Origin: Qaidamihabitans albus
Lineage (GTDB): Bacteria; Actinomycetota; Actinomycetes; Mycobacteriales; Pseudonocardiaceae
DNA: 64,000 bases
Assembly (NCBI RefSeq): GCF_016464705.1
Contig: NZ_JAEHOB010000002.1
Location: 537,140-601,139 of the forward strand
Direction of reading: 5' to 3'
The notes under the pieces were generated by a model. It was not told where the DNA came from. It worked only from the letters and a program-made list of their open reading frames with translations, and did not search any database. The stretch's first letter is position 1. Each line of letters opens with the position of its first letter. Shown in pieces: positions 32,398 through 40,618 of this stretch. The position numbers were made by a program, and so were the translations under genes.

Positions 32398-34188
32398 TCA
32401 GCGGCGGCCCGGAACGAACTCCTGCGCCTTCGTCTTGGCGCCCTGGACGAGCAGGTGCCAGGCGTTCGGGTCGCCCTTCAGCAGCGACTCGGTGGTGGAC
32501 TTCACCTGCTCGAACGTGGCGTGCGGCGGGATCGGCGGCACCTCGGGGTCGCAGCGCACGTCGAGCACGGCGGGCCGGTCGGCCGCCAGCACCTGGTCCC
32601 ACGCCCCGCCGAGGTCATCCGGCGAGTCGACGCTGATCGCCGTCAGCCCGAGACTTTCGGCGAAGGTGGCGTAGGAGACGTCCGGGATCGACTGTGACTC
32701 CTCGAACTTCGGCGTGCCGCCCATCGCCCGCAGCTCCCACGTGACCTGGTTCAGGTCGTCGTTGCGGAACACGCAGACGACCAGCCGCGGGTCCGCCCAC
32801 GTGTGCCGGTAGCGGGCGATGGTGATGAGCTCCGCCATACCGTTCATCTGCATCGCACCGTCACCGGCGAGCGCCACGACCGGCCGGTCCGGATAGGCGA
32901 ACTTCGCCCCGATGGCGTACGGCACCGCGGGACCCATCGTGGCGAGCGTGCCGGACAGCGAGCCACGCATCCGCCCGCGCATCCGCAGGTTGCGGGCGTA
33001 CCAGTTGGTGGAGGAACCGGAGTCGGCCGTCACGATCGCGTCCTCGGGGATGCGTGGCGACAGCTCGTGCACGACGCGGATCGGGTTGACCGGCTTGGCG
33101 TCGAGCATGGCCTGCTGTTCCATGGTGTTCCACCACGAGGAGACGTTGTTCTCCACCGTCTCGCGCCACGAACGGTCCTGCTTCGGCTCCAGCAGGGGGA
33201 TGAGTGCCCGCAGCGTGCCCTTCGCCTCGCCGACCAGGCTGACCTCCATCGGGTAGCGCATGCCGATCCGGCCCGCGTCGATGTCGATCTGCACGGCGCG
33301 CGCCTGGTCGAACTCGGGCAGGAACTGCGAGTACGGCAGGCTGGACCCGATCACGATCAGGGTGTCGCAGTCCCGCATCAGCTCGTAGCTGGGCCGGGTT
33401 CCGAGCAGCCCGATCGCGCCGGTGACGTAGGGCAGGTCGTCGGGCAGGACGTCCTTGCCCAGCAGTGCCTTCGCCACGCCGGCGCCGGTGGCGTCGGCGA
33501 CCAGCCGGACCTCCTCGGTGGCGTTTCGCGCGCCCTGGCCGACCAGGATCGCGACCCGTTCCCCCGCGTTGAGCACGTCGGCGGCCCTGGCGAGCTCGTC
33601 CTCGGGCGGCAGCATGACCGAGTGCGGGGTGTTCGGCGGGCTGGAGGGCACGTGCTTGAACTCGTGCTCAGGCGGCCGGTACTCCTCCTCCTGCAGGTCG
33701 GCCGGGATGATCACCGCGGTGGGCGCCCGCTCGGCCTCGGCGGTGCGGAAGGCGCGGTCGATCGCGTTGGGCAGTTGCTCGGAGACGTTGACCTCGACGA
33801 GGTACTCGCTCGCGACATCCTTGTACAGCGCCTGCAGGTCCACCTCCTGCTGGTAGCTGCCGCCCATCGCGCTGCGTGCGGTCTGCCCGACGATCGCGAC
33901 CACGGGCACGTGATCGAGCTTGGCGTCGTAGAGACCGTTGAGCAGGTGGATCGCGCCGGGGCCGGACGTCGCCATGCACACGCCGGGCCTGCCGTCGAAC
34001 TTGGCGTAGCCGACCGCCTCGAACGCCGACATCTCCTCGTGCCGGGACTGCACGAAGCGGGGCTGGTTGTCGGCTTTCCCGAAGGCGGCGACGAGCCCGT
34101 TGATGCCGTCGCCCGGGTAGCCGAACACGTGCTCGACACCCCATTCCCGCAGGCGCTGGAGTACATGGTCGGCGACCGTTACGGGCAT
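32398..34188 (-). CDS. Thiamine-diphosphate enzyme (pyruvate oxidase/dehydrogenase-like)
   Basis: 596 aa three-domain ThDP enzyme. The N-terminal pyrimidine domain has VFGYPGDGINGL and the catalytic Glu in QSRHEEMSAFEAVGYA. A central domain has IVGQGARNATEEV. The C-terminal PP domain has the GDGAMQ...NDD metal-ThDP motif. It is closest in type to PoxB/pyruvate oxidase and acetolactate-synthase-like proteins; the substrate is probably pyruvate. GAGGAAG lies 6 nt before the ATG. A GATT-N15-GGGTAG stress-type promoter lies 41 bp upstream. Confidence 0.8.
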   Translation of the reverse strand: MPVTVADHVLQRLREWGVEHVFGYPGDGINGLVAAFGKADNQPRFVQSRHEEMSAFEAVGYAKFDGRPGVCMATSGPGAIHLLNGLYDAKLDHVPVVAIVGQTARSAMGGSYQQEVDLQALYKDVASEYLVEVNVSEQLPNAIDRAFRTAEAERAPTAVIIPADLQEEEYRPPEHEFKHVPSSPPNTPHSVMLPPEDELARAADVLNAGERVAILVGQGARNATEEVRLVADATGAGVAKALLGKDVLPDDLPYVTGAIGLLGTRPSYELMRDCDTLIVIGSSLPYSQFLPEFDQARAVQIDIDAGRIGMRYPMEVSLVGEAKGTLRALIPLLEPKQDRSWRETVENNVSSWWNTMEQQAMLDAKPVNPIRVVHELSPRIPEDAIVTADSGSSTNWYARNLRMRGRMRGSLSGTLATMGPAVPYAIGAKFAYPDRPVVALAGDGAMQMNGMAELITIARYRHTWADPRLVVCVFRNDDLNQVTWELRAMGGTPKFEESQSIPDVSYATFAESLGLTAISVDSPDDLGGAWDQVLAADRPAVLDVRCDPEVPPIPPHATFEQVKSTTESLLKGDPNAWHLLVQGAKTKAQEFVPGRR

Positions 34189-34228
34189 CTTTCTTCCTCC
34201 TCGCTCGGACCGGCACTCACCCGCTCGG

Positions 34229-34253
34229 CTACCCGAACGTCGCCACATCAATC
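34229..34253 (-). promoter_or_regulatory. SigB-type promoter candidate GATT-N15-GGGTAG
   Basis: Minus strand: GATT (34253-34250), 15 bp, GGGTAG (34234-34229), upstream of the ThDP enzyme. It fits GNNT but not the full GTTT. Confidence 0.45.
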
Positions 34254-34281
34254 CCGGGCGCGCGGAGATGAGCTGCCGCGG

Positions 34282-34920
34282 TCACGACAGCGGGCGCAGC
34301 TCGCGGTCGTGGACACGCCGGAACAGCAGCAGGGTCAGCGTGACGCCGGCGACCGCCATCGTCATGTCGTGCTGGCTGTCGAGCGGGTCGCCCTGCGTCG
34401 CGAGGTAGCTCTGGCCGGCCTCGCCGGTGAACACCGCCGCGGTGGTCTCGATGATCTCGAAACCGGCGCTGACGCCGAGCGCGCCAAGCACGGTGACGAG
34501 CAGCAGCCAGCGCCCCGAGCGCAGCGGAGTCCGCCGGATCAGCAGTTCCCGCAGGACGACGGCGGAGATCACCCCCTGCAGCACGTGGCCCGCCCGGTCG
34601 TAGTGGTTGCGGCTCCAGCCGAACCAGTGCTGCGCCCACTCCCCCACCGGCACGGCCGCGTACGTGTAGTGGGCGCCGAGCAGGATCATCAGCGCGCCCG
34701 CCGTCAGCACCCGGTAGGCCACCGGCGTCAGCGGGAAACGGCGGAACGTCAGCACGAGCAGCGGCACCGCCAGCAGGACGGGGACGACCTCCAGCAGCCA
34801 GGTGCCGTGGCTACGGGGCCGGATTCCCGAGGCGACCAGCCCGGCGAGCACCACCGCGAGCAGTACGCGCGGTTCGCGGGAACGCGCGACCGTCCCTGCA
34901 CCGACCGGAACGGGGGTCAC
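34282..34920 (-). CDS. DUF2238 (YjdF-like) membrane protein
   Basis: 212 aa from the GTG at 34920, with about six transmembrane segments. The signature GAHYTYAAVPVGEWAQHWFGWSRNHYDRAGH, followed by QGVISAVVLRELLIRRTPL and GFEIIETTAAVFTGE, identifies the DUF2238 family. No Shine-Dalgarno sequence is clear and the start is uncertain. It lies 37 bp after the DUF3040 gene in a three-gene group (DUF1360, DUF3040, DUF2238) under the promoter at 35821-35845. Function unknown. Confidence 0.75.
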   Translation of the reverse strand: MTPVPVGAGTVARSREPRVLLAVVLAGLVASGIRPRSHGTWLLEVVPVLLAVPLLVLTFRRFPLTPVAYRVLTAGALMILLGAHYTYAAVPVGEWAQHWFGWSRNHYDRAGHVLQGVISAVVLRELLIRRTPLRSGRWLLLVTVLGALGVSAGFEIIETTAAVFTGEAGQSYLATQGDPLDSQHDMTMAVAGVTLTLLLFRRVHDRELRPLS

Positions 34921-34957
34921 GACGCGGGGCACCGGGCCGGCGCCGGCCCGACCTCCG

Positions 34958-35251
34958 TCATTCGGCCAGCGGACCGGAGCGGCCCTCTCGGCCGCTGCGG
35001 CCCGCGACGTGCAGGCACGCACCCGCGACCAGAACCACGGCACCGAGGAAGATCAGCCCGAAGTTCAGCGTGAACGCCCCCATCAGGATGAGGATCGCGG
35101 CCAGCGCGTCCACGGCGAAGCGCCCCACTTTCGCGCCCGTGCCGCCGCCGGGCGGCCTGCCGTCGCCCAGCGATCTCGCGAGGTTCGGGTCCTCGGTCCG
35201 GAACCACTGTTCGATCCGTTCGAGCTCCTGCCGCTCGTGGTGACTCATCAT
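34958..35251 (-). CDS. DUF3040 membrane protein
   Basis: 97 aa. The N-terminus MSHHERQELERIEQWFRTEDPNLA is the DUF3040 signature. Two transmembrane helices follow (AVDALAAILILMGAFTLNFG, then LIFLGAVVLVAGACLHVAG). AGGAG lies 6 nt before the first of two adjacent ATGs. It is the middle gene of the DUF1360-DUF3040-DUF2238 group. Function unknown. Confidence 0.75.
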   Translation of the reverse strand: MMSHHERQELERIEQWFRTEDPNLARSLGDGRPPGGGTGAKVGRFAVDALAAILILMGAFTLNFGLIFLGAVVLVAGACLHVAGRSGREGRSGPLAE

Positions 35252-35274
35252 CGCCGGCTCCTGCCTCGATCCGC

Positions 35275-35811
35275 TCAGTCGTCCTTCGCTTGCCGCGCGG
35301 TGCGTTCAAGCAGTTGCTTGCCGCCGTCGTAGCCCAGCTGCAGCATGTCCGAGGCGGCCACCGCGGTCAGCACCGTGCTCACCAACCGGGTCGCTCGCGG
35401 AGCCGTCACGAACCCCGTGCCGAGGGCCGTCGCGGTCCACACCGAGAGGCAGAACGGGCAGGTGAGCATCTCGCCGAGGGCGTGCTGCGCACCGTGCCCG
35501 CGTACCGACTCGTTGAGCTCGGCCATCCCGGCCGGCTCCTCGTAGCGGGCGAAGGGCGCGCGCAGCGGGCTGGTGACCGCGTCCTTGGACAGCAGCCTGC
35601 TCGCCTTGTGCGTCGCCACCGAAAGCAGCACCGTGTCCCCTACGCCGAACCGCTCCGGGAGGCGCACTCCGAACGCGCGACCTCCGGCGGCGAGCAGCGT
35701 GGCGAGCGAGAGGTACGTTCCGAGTACGACGACGTAGCCGCGCAGCGGCCTGTCCGCATTCCCGGCGTAGATGTCCTGGACCCGCCTCAGAGCAATCTTC
35801 AGCCCGACCAT
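35275..35811 (-). CDS. DUF1360 membrane protein
   Basis: 178 aa. Hydrophobic segments surround GVGDTVLLSVATHKASRLLSKDAVTSPLRAPF and CPFCLSVWTATALG, with a CxxC pair; these mark DUF1360. It is the first gene of a stress-promoter-driven group. The GGGTAG -10 ends 10 bp before the ATG and there is no Shine-Dalgarno sequence, so the mRNA may be leaderless. Function unknown. Confidence 0.75.
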   Translation of the reverse strand: MVGLKIALRRVQDIYAGNADRPLRGYVVVLGTYLSLATLLAAGGRAFGVRLPERFGVGDTVLLSVATHKASRLLSKDAVTSPLRAPFARYEEPAGMAELNESVRGHGAQHALGEMLTCPFCLSVWTATALGTGFVTAPRATRLVSTVLTAVAASDMLQLGYDGGKQLLERTARQAKDD

Positions 35812-35820
35812 GTCCCGGGA

Positions 35821-35845
35821 CTACCCCCACTGGTAGGGGGCAAAC
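35821..35845 (-). promoter_or_regulatory. SigB/SigF-type promoter GTTT-N15-GGGTAG
   Basis: Minus strand: GTTT (35845-35842), 15 bp, GGGTAG (35826-35821), 10 bp upstream of the DUF1360 ATG. The spacer contains a CCCCCTACCAGTGGGGG inverted repeat. Confidence 0.7.
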
Positions 35846-36093
35846 TAGCGGCGCCGCAACTGCCGCACCGCTCGGGCCATGCGTAGCGGCAGCATGCCGA
35901 GCAGCGGCGCGCGGCGCCCGAGGTCGTCGGCGTCCTCCTTGTCGAACGCGGTCGCGAACTTGCGCGCCTCGGCCGCCGACGCGTAGGACTTGCTACCGCC
36001 TACCGCGCAGCCGCGCTGACAGGTCCAGGTCATCGTCGGCCCGTCGGCACGGAAGCGGTACCGGTGTCCGAACACGGCGCAGCGAGTCGTCAC
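35845..36093 (-). CDS. Small zinc-ribbon-like hypothetical protein
   Basis: 82 aa. TRCAVFGHRYRFRADG, then MTWTCQRGCAVGG, has three cysteines and a His arranged like a small metal-binding ribbon. A basic helical C-terminus follows (LRMARAVRQLRRR). No named family is recognised. A GTTT-N15-GGGTAG promoter lies 10 bp upstream of the ATG with no Shine-Dalgarno sequence, so leaderless translation is likely. Function unknown; stress-linked by promoter. Confidence 0.6.
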   Translation of the reverse strand: MTTRCAVFGHRYRFRADGPTMTWTCQRGCAVGGSKSYASAAEARKFATAFDKEDADDLGRRAPLLGMLPLRMARAVRQLRRR

Positions 36094-36102
36094 GCCACGC
36101 GA

Positions 36103-36127
36103 CTACCCCGTCGGCGGCGGCCGAAAC
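36103..36127 (-). promoter_or_regulatory. SigB/SigF-type promoter GTTT-N15-GGGTAG
   Basis: Minus strand: GTTT (36127-36124), 15 bp, GGGTAG (36108-36103), 10 bp upstream of the gene at 36093. Confidence 0.7.
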
Positions 36128-36147
36128 CCGGCCGGCCCGCCGGAACC

Positions 36148-36699
36148 TCAGCCCGGCTCGCAGCCGAGCGGTGGCACCTCCGAGTCCTCGCCGGTCGGTA
36201 CGAGCGCATCGACCGTGACCGGCCCGGCCTTCTCGAACGTGAAGGTCAGCGGCATCGTAGTACCTTCCCTGACCTCCTCGTTGAGGCCGAGCAGTTCGAG
36301 GTGGTACGCCGTGCCCGGCCCGCCACCCGGCGGTTCGGGCACCGTGCTGTTGGCGGGCAGCGGGAGCCTGGACGTCGGCTCGGCGGTGCCGTCACAGTCG
36401 GCATCCCAGTGCAGCCTCACCTGCGTGGCCAGGCTGGTCTCCACCCGCCGGAGCTCGTCCCGCACCTCGGCACGGTTGAACAGGGCGAACCGGACGACCA
36501 CGTCGTCGCCGATCGAGTAGCTGGCCTTCTCCGGCGGCTCCGTGTGCACGTTGTGCACATCGATCGTCGCCGCGCTGGCGTTCGCGCCGATGGGACCCGA
36601 CTCCAGCTGTTTCTGCGGATTGACGCAGGCAGGCAGGGTGATCACCAGCGCGGCGAGCCCTGCCGCCAGCACCGCTCGCCGACCGTGGTTTCGAATCAT
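36148..36699 (-). CDS. Lipoprotein with PCu(A)C-like fold
   Basis: 183 aa. A signal peptide ends with lipobox ITLPAC. The C-terminal part (YHLELLGLNEEVREGTTMPLTFTFEKAGPVTVDALV) has the shape of actinobacterial PCu(A)C/DUF461 lipoproteins. The H-M-rich copper ligand set of true PCu(A)C chaperones is not present, so copper binding is doubtful. It diverges from the Rieske gene. A weak GGAT-N16-GGGTAG lies 9 bp upstream. Function unknown. Confidence 0.6.
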   Translation of the reverse strand: MIRNHGRRAVLAAGLAALVITLPACVNPQKQLESGPIGANASAATIDVHNVHTEPPEKASYSIGDDVVVRFALFNRAEVRDELRRVETSLATQVRLHWDADCDGTAEPTSRLPLPANSTVPEPPGGGPGTAYHLELLGLNEEVREGTTMPLTFTFEKAGPVTVDALVPTGEDSEVPPLGCEPG

Positions 36700-36708
36700 G
36701 GCGCGTGG

Positions 36709-36734
36709 CTACCCAGGCATCGGCGAGGTCATCC
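36709..36734 (-). promoter_or_regulatory. SigB-type promoter candidate GGAT-N16-GGGTAG
   Basis: Minus strand: GGAT (36734-36731), 16 bp, GGGTAG (36714-36709), 9 bp upstream of the lipoprotein ATG. Confidence 0.4.
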
Positions 36735-36779
36735 GTCCTGCGCGGAAGTGATCCGGCTAGGCAGGAGCAGGGAGGGTCG

Positions 36780-37907
36780 ATGGACGGCGGCGCGGATCCC
36801 GACCGGCGCGCGGAGCTGCTGCGGCGAGGCGCCGAGATGGACGGCGTCGAGCTCGTGGAGTACGAACCACGGCAGCCGCCGGGCAGCAAGCGCGAGGCGC
36901 GGTCGCGGCGTCTGGTGATCGTCCTGTGGCTGCTCGCCGGTGTCTTCGGGGTGGTCGCCGCCGGGGTTTTCGTGTTCTGGCCCTGGCGGTACGTGTTCCC
37001 CGGCGAGGAGGGACACCTTCTCTACGTGCTCTACACGCCGCTGCTGGGGCTGTTTCTCGGGCTCGCCGTCGCCGCCGTCTCGGTGGCATTGATCCTGCAC
37101 GTCAAACTCCTGTTGCCGAAGGAGACCGCCGTCCAGGAGCGGCACCAGCCGGGAGCGTCGACGGAGGAGGACCGCGCCACGGCGACCGCGACGGCGATGG
37201 ACACGGCCGCGCAGGTCGGGCTCGGGAGCCGGCGCGCGGTCGGCAGGCGGTCGGCGGTCGGTAAGGCGATGGGCCTCGGCGCCGGTGTGCTCGGCACGAG
37301 CGGCGCGGTGATCGGTCTCGGCGGCTTCGTCGAGAATCCCTGGGATGCGCAGGGCCCCCGTGCCGACCGCATGGACACGCTCTGGCACTCGGGCTGGTAC
37401 CCGTACAACGACGAGAAGGTCTACCTGCGGACCGAGACGGCCGATCCGGAGGAGGTGGTGCTGGTCCGGCCGGGGGATGTGGCGCCGGGCAGCCAGATCG
37501 CGGTGTTCCCGTTCCGGGAGTCCGACCGCGGGAACACGAAGAAGCTCAAGGAGGCACTCAAGCGGGCCGACAACCCGGCCACGCTGTACCGGCTGCGGCC
37601 GGAGGCCCCGGTGCAGCACCGGCCGGATCGGGCCGGGATGAACTACGGCGACTACTACGCCTTCTCCCGCGTGTGCACGCACCTCGGCTGCGCGGTGAAC
37701 CTGTACGAGAAGCAGATCAACCGCGCCTACTGCCCGTGCCACCAGTCGCAGTTCGACCTCAACCGGCACGCGGTACCGACCTTCGGCCCGGCCGCGCGGC
37801 CGTTGCCACAGCTGCCGATCGCCGTGGACGACGAAGGGTTCTTCCACGCCCTCGGCGACTTCACGGAGCCGGTCGGACCGAGCTTCTGGGAGTTGCCCTC
37901 GTCCTGA
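36780..37907 (+). CDS. Rieske [2Fe-2S] protein, QcrA-like
   Basis: 375 aa. Three N-terminal hydrophobic segments (about 45-67, 80-110 and 160-185) precede a C-terminal Rieske domain with CTHLGC and CPCHQSQF, all four cluster ligands intact. This is the layout of the actinobacterial QcrA subunit of cytochrome bcc, which passes electrons from quinol to cytochrome c1. However, qcrB, qcrC and cta genes are absent here, so it is a stand-alone copy. GGAGGG lies just before the ATG. It sits among stress-type genes and near cydAB; it may be an alternative subunit or serve another quinol oxidase. Confidence 0.85.
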   Translation: MDGGADPDRRAELLRRGAEMDGVELVEYEPRQPPGSKREARSRRLVIVLWLLAGVFGVVAAGVFVFWPWRYVFPGEEGHLLYVLYTPLLGLFLGLAVAAVSVALILHVKLLLPKETAVQERHQPGASTEEDRATATATAMDTAAQVGLGSRRAVGRRSAVGKAMGLGAGVLGTSGAVIGLGGFVENPWDAQGPRADRMDTLWHSGWYPYNDEKVYLRTETADPEEVVLVRPGDVAPGSQIAVFPFRESDRGNTKKLKEALKRADNPATLYRLRPEAPVQHRPDRAGMNYGDYYAFSRVCTHLGCAVNLYEKQINRAYCPCHQSQFDLNRHAVPTFGPAARPLPQLPIAVDDEGFFHALGDFTEPVGPSFWELPSS

Positions 37908-37916
37908 CGGTGACGG

Positions 37917-38444
37917 TCAGAAGCCGCTACCCCGGCCTTCCCCGACGACCGAGCGCACCAGCTCACCGGGCCGCTCGCCGTCCCGGACCACCGAGATTCC
38001 GCCCTGGGACTCGTAGAGCACGTACCGCACCTCGCTCAGGCTCGTGATGCCGCGGGTGCGCAGGGACGCGTGGAGGTCGGCCTCGGTGAGCTGGCAGGTC
38101 TTGAGGTGCCGGTGATCGACCTCGCCGTTGTCGACGAGCACGTGCACAGGATGATCGGTCAGCCTGCGCACCTTGCCGTGCAGCCGCAGCCTACTGACGA
38201 TCTCGTGGCATACCAGCAGCACGGCGAGGGCCACGAGCCCCTGGACGAACGCCGTGCCCGAGGCCGTGGCGGTCCGCCCGATGATGGCGCCGACCGTGAC
38301 CATGGCGACCGCGTCGTAGACGGTGGGCTGGCCGGCGGCCCTGCGGACGGTGACGCGCAGCCCGACCAGCGCGGCGACGTAGAGCAGTGCGATCTTGCCC
38401 GCCACCGCCGCCGTGGCGGGCAGATCCGCGATGAGCCAGTCCAT
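37917..38444 (-). CDS. DUF421 (YetF/YrbG-like) membrane protein
   Basis: 175 aa. Three N-terminal transmembrane helices (LPATAAVAGKIALLYVAALVG, VYDAVAMVTVGAIIGRTA, FVQGLVALAVLLVCHEIV) and a cytosolic YetF-type domain (VLVDNGEVDHRHLKTCQLTEADLHASLRTRGI) identify DUF421. The ATG at 38444 sits 9 bp after a GGTT-N15-GGGTAC stress-type promoter. It is convergent with the Rieske gene (9 bp gap). Function unknown; relatives are linked to sporulation and envelope stress. Confidence 0.8.
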   Translation of the reverse strand: MDWLIADLPATAAVAGKIALLYVAALVGLRVTVRRAAGQPTVYDAVAMVTVGAIIGRTATASGTAFVQGLVALAVLLVCHEIVSRLRLHGKVRRLTDHPVHVLVDNGEVDHRHLKTCQLTEADLHASLRTRGITSLSEVRYVLYESQGGISVVRDGERPGELVRSVVGEGRGSGF

Positions 38445-38453
38445 GCTGGCCGG

Positions 38454-38478
38454 GTACCCTTCGCGGCGGCCGTGAACC
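38454..38478 (-). promoter_or_regulatory. SigB-type promoter GGTT-N15-GGGTAC
   Basis: Minus strand: GGTT (38478-38475), 15 bp, GGGTAC (38459-38454), 9 bp upstream of the DUF421 ATG. Confidence 0.5.
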
Positions 38479-38497
38479 GCCGACCGGCGACCGCCCG

Positions 38498-38523
38498 GTT
38501 TCCGTTCGTGCACGGTGGGCTAC
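38498..38523 (+). promoter_or_regulatory. SigB-type promoter candidate GTTT-N16-GGCTAC
   Basis: GTTT (38498-38501), 16 bp, GGCTAC (38518-38523; one mismatch to GGGTAC), diverging from the DUF421 promoter. It lies 9 bp before the GTG at 38533, which favours that start over the GTG at 38515 that would sit inside the promoter. Confidence 0.45.
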
Positions 38524-38532
38524 CCGAGTGCC

Positions 38533-39591
38533 GTGCGCGAACCGGCCCCGGAGACCTCCCGTCTGCGACTGACCTCGGACCTGCTGCGCCGCGCCGCGAT
38601 GGTGGCGGGTCAGTTTCTGCTCATCTTCCTGGCTCTCTGGGCGCTGCGCGCGGCCGTGCAGCATCTGAGCTTCGTGCTCATCCCGCTCGCGGTGGCCCTG
38701 CTGCTGACCGCACTGCTGGAGCCGATGGTGGGCTGGCTGACCCGGCACCGCTGGCCGCGGTCGCTGGCGGTGCTGGCATCGCTGATCGCCGGGCTGGCCA
38801 CCGCGGGCGGGATCGTCACTTTCGTCGTCATCGCCGTGCTCGACAACGTGGACGAGCTGCGGCGGAGCGTGTCGCAGAGCGTCGAGCGCGTCCGAGGCTG
38901 GCTGACCGACGGACCGTTCGATTTCGGCGGTCAGCTGCTGCAGCGGGCGCAGGGCTGGCTGGAGAGCAACCAGCAGCCGATCGTGTCGCAGACCGTGGGT
39001 GCCTTCACCACGCTCGGCTCGGTACTGGCCGGCCTGGTGCTCGCCGTGGTGCTGATGGTGATGTTCCTCTACGACGGTCCCAAGATGTGGGCGTTCCTGC
39101 TTCGGCCGTGGCGGACCGAGACACGCGACATCGTGGACGACGCCGGGCGCGAGGCGTTCCGCAGCGTGGTGCTGTACGTACGGGTGACCGCCCTGGTCGC
39201 ACTGATCGACGCGGTGGGCATCGGCATCGGGCTGGCGGTGGTGGGCGTGCCGCTCACGGTGCCGCTGGCCGCGCTGGTGTTCCTCGGCGGTTTCGTGCCC
39301 TACGCCGGTGCGTTCGTCTCGGGAGTCCTGGCCGTCGCCGTGACGCTCGTGAGCAACGGGCCGACCGCCGCGCTGATCATCCTCGGGGTCGTGCTTGTGG
39401 TGCAGCAACTGGAAGGCCAGCTGCTGCAGCCGCTGCTGCAGGGCAACTTCGTGCACCTGCATCCCGCCGTCGTGCTGGTGGCGCTGACGATCGGCGGGAT
39501 CGAGGGCGGTATCGCCGGGGTGCTGTTCGCGGTCCCGCTGGTCACCGCTGTCCGAGCGGTGATACTCGCGGTGGCCCGCCACCGCACCTAG
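38533..39591 (+). CDS. AI-2E family (PerM-like) transporter
   Basis: 352 aa with about eight hydrophobic segments. VLIPLAVALLLTALLEPMVGWL near the N-terminus, GVPLTVPLAALVFLGGFVPYAGAFVSGVLAV in the second half and LLQGNFVHLHPAVVLVAL near the end are typical of the AI-2E/PerM family. Family members export autoinducer-2 or act as Na+/H+ antiporters; the substrate here is unknown. The GTG at 38533 is chosen because a stress-type -10 ends 9 bp before it. The stop codon lies in a 17 bp tandem duplication shared with the convergent cydB. Confidence 0.8.
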   Translation: MREPAPETSRLRLTSDLLRRAAMVAGQFLLIFLALWALRAAVQHLSFVLIPLAVALLLTALLEPMVGWLTRHRWPRSLAVLASLIAGLATAGGIVTFVVIAVLDNVDELRRSVSQSVERVRGWLTDGPFDFGGQLLQRAQGWLESNQQPIVSQTVGAFTTLGSVLAGLVLAVVLMVMFLYDGPKMWAFLLRPWRTETRDIVDDAGREAFRSVVLYVRVTALVALIDAVGIGIGLAVVGVPLTVPLAALVFLGGFVPYAGAFVSGVLAVAVTLVSNGPTAALIILGVVLVVQQLEGQLLQPLLQGNFVHLHPAVVLVALTIGGIEGGIAGVLFAVPLVTAVRAVILAVARHRT

Positions 39592-39608
39592 CCCGCCACC
39601 GCACCTAG
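39575..39608. repeat. 17 bp perfect tandem duplication at convergent stop codons
   Basis: CCCGCCACCGCACCTAG occurs at 39575-39591 and again at 39592-39608. The first copy holds the TAG of the AI-2E gene and the second the TAG of cydB on the other strand (CTAG is self-complementary). Confidence 0.85.
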
Positions 39609-40618
39609 CCCGGCTCCGCCTTGCGCGGCGCGGGACGCTGGAAGAGCCAGAACATCCACAGCAGCGACGGGACCAGCAAGACCGCCCCGACCGCCGAGAC
39701 GAGCAGCGTCACCTGGAGCACCTCCGGCCGCGCCGAGGCGTCGTCGATCGCCGTGTCCGGCAGCAGCAGCATCGGGTACTGGGCCACCGCCCACGCCCAG
39801 AGCAGCGCCGCCACGGCGAGCGCGGCGGACACCCGCGCCACGAGGTAGTGGCCGCGCACCAGGAGCGCCAGTGAGGTCAGGCCGGCCGCGGCGGACAGCA
39901 CCACCACCGGCAGCGCGACCGTGGTCAGGCCGCTGAACAGAAACGGCGCGTCGCGCCGGAGTACCAGGACGCCGCCGAGGGCGATCGCGCCCGCCGCGAA
40001 GCCGCTGCCGATCGCGCGCCTGCGGAACGCGCCGAGCAGCACGGCCGAGCCTGCCCGCCGCGCGTCCGCGCACAGGTACACCGCGGCGAGGTAGGCCGCG
40101 ACCGCCACGGCCAGCACACCCGCGAGCGCGGACGTCGGGTTCCACCAGCTCGTGACGATGTCCCCCTCGGCGATGCCGATCGGCACGCGGCCCGAGGCGA
40201 CGCCACCCGCCACCGTGCCGAGGAAGAACGGCGTGAGCACCGACGAGCCCGCGAACGCGGCGCCGAAGAGCCTGCGCCGGGCGAGGCCGGTGCTGGCCTT
40301 GCGGAAGGCGAACGACGCGCCGCGGGCGATGATGCCGAGTGCGGCGAGCGTCAGCGGGATGTACATCGTGGACGACACGGCGGCGAAGACGGCGGGGAAG
40401 CCGGTCCAGCACAGCACGATGACGAAGATCAGCCACACGTGGTTCGCCTCCCACACCGGGCCGATCGACTCCTCGATCAGCTCCCGCTGGTGGCGCCCGC
40501 GCGCGGAGCCGCCAGCCACGAGGTCCCAGAAGCCGCCGCCGAAGTCGGCACCGCCGAGCAGCACGTAGGCGGTGAGCGCGAGCCACATCAGGCTGAGCAG
40601 CCAGTCGGCGGTGGTCAT
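39605..40618 (-). CDS. cydB: Cytochrome bd oxidase subunit II
   Basis: 337 aa polytopic subunit of the cytochrome bd quinol oxidase, which reduces oxygen at the membrane with high affinity and without pumping. ADFGGGFWDL near residue 24, EANHVWLIFVIVLCWTGFP and AFRKASTGLARRRLFG are typical CydB stretches, and about eight transmembrane helices are seen. The ATG overlaps the cydA stop (ATGA). No cydX-like small gene and no cydDC assembly transporter follow. Confidence 0.92.
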   Translation of the reverse strand: MTTADWLLSLMWLALTAYVLLGGADFGGGFWDLVAGGSARGRHQRELIEESIGPVWEANHVWLIFVIVLCWTGFPAVFAAVSSTMYIPLTLAALGIIARGASFAFRKASTGLARRRLFGAAFAGSSVLTPFFLGTVAGGVASGRVPIGIAEGDIVTSWWNPTSALAGVLAVAVAAYLAAVYLCADARRAGSAVLLGAFRRRAIGSGFAAGAIALGGVLVLRRDAPFLFSGLTTVALPVVVLSAAAGLTSLALLVRGHYLVARVSAALAVAALLWAWAVAQYPMLLLPDTAIDDASARPEVLQVTLLVSAVGAVLLVPSLLWMFWLFQRPAPRKAEPG

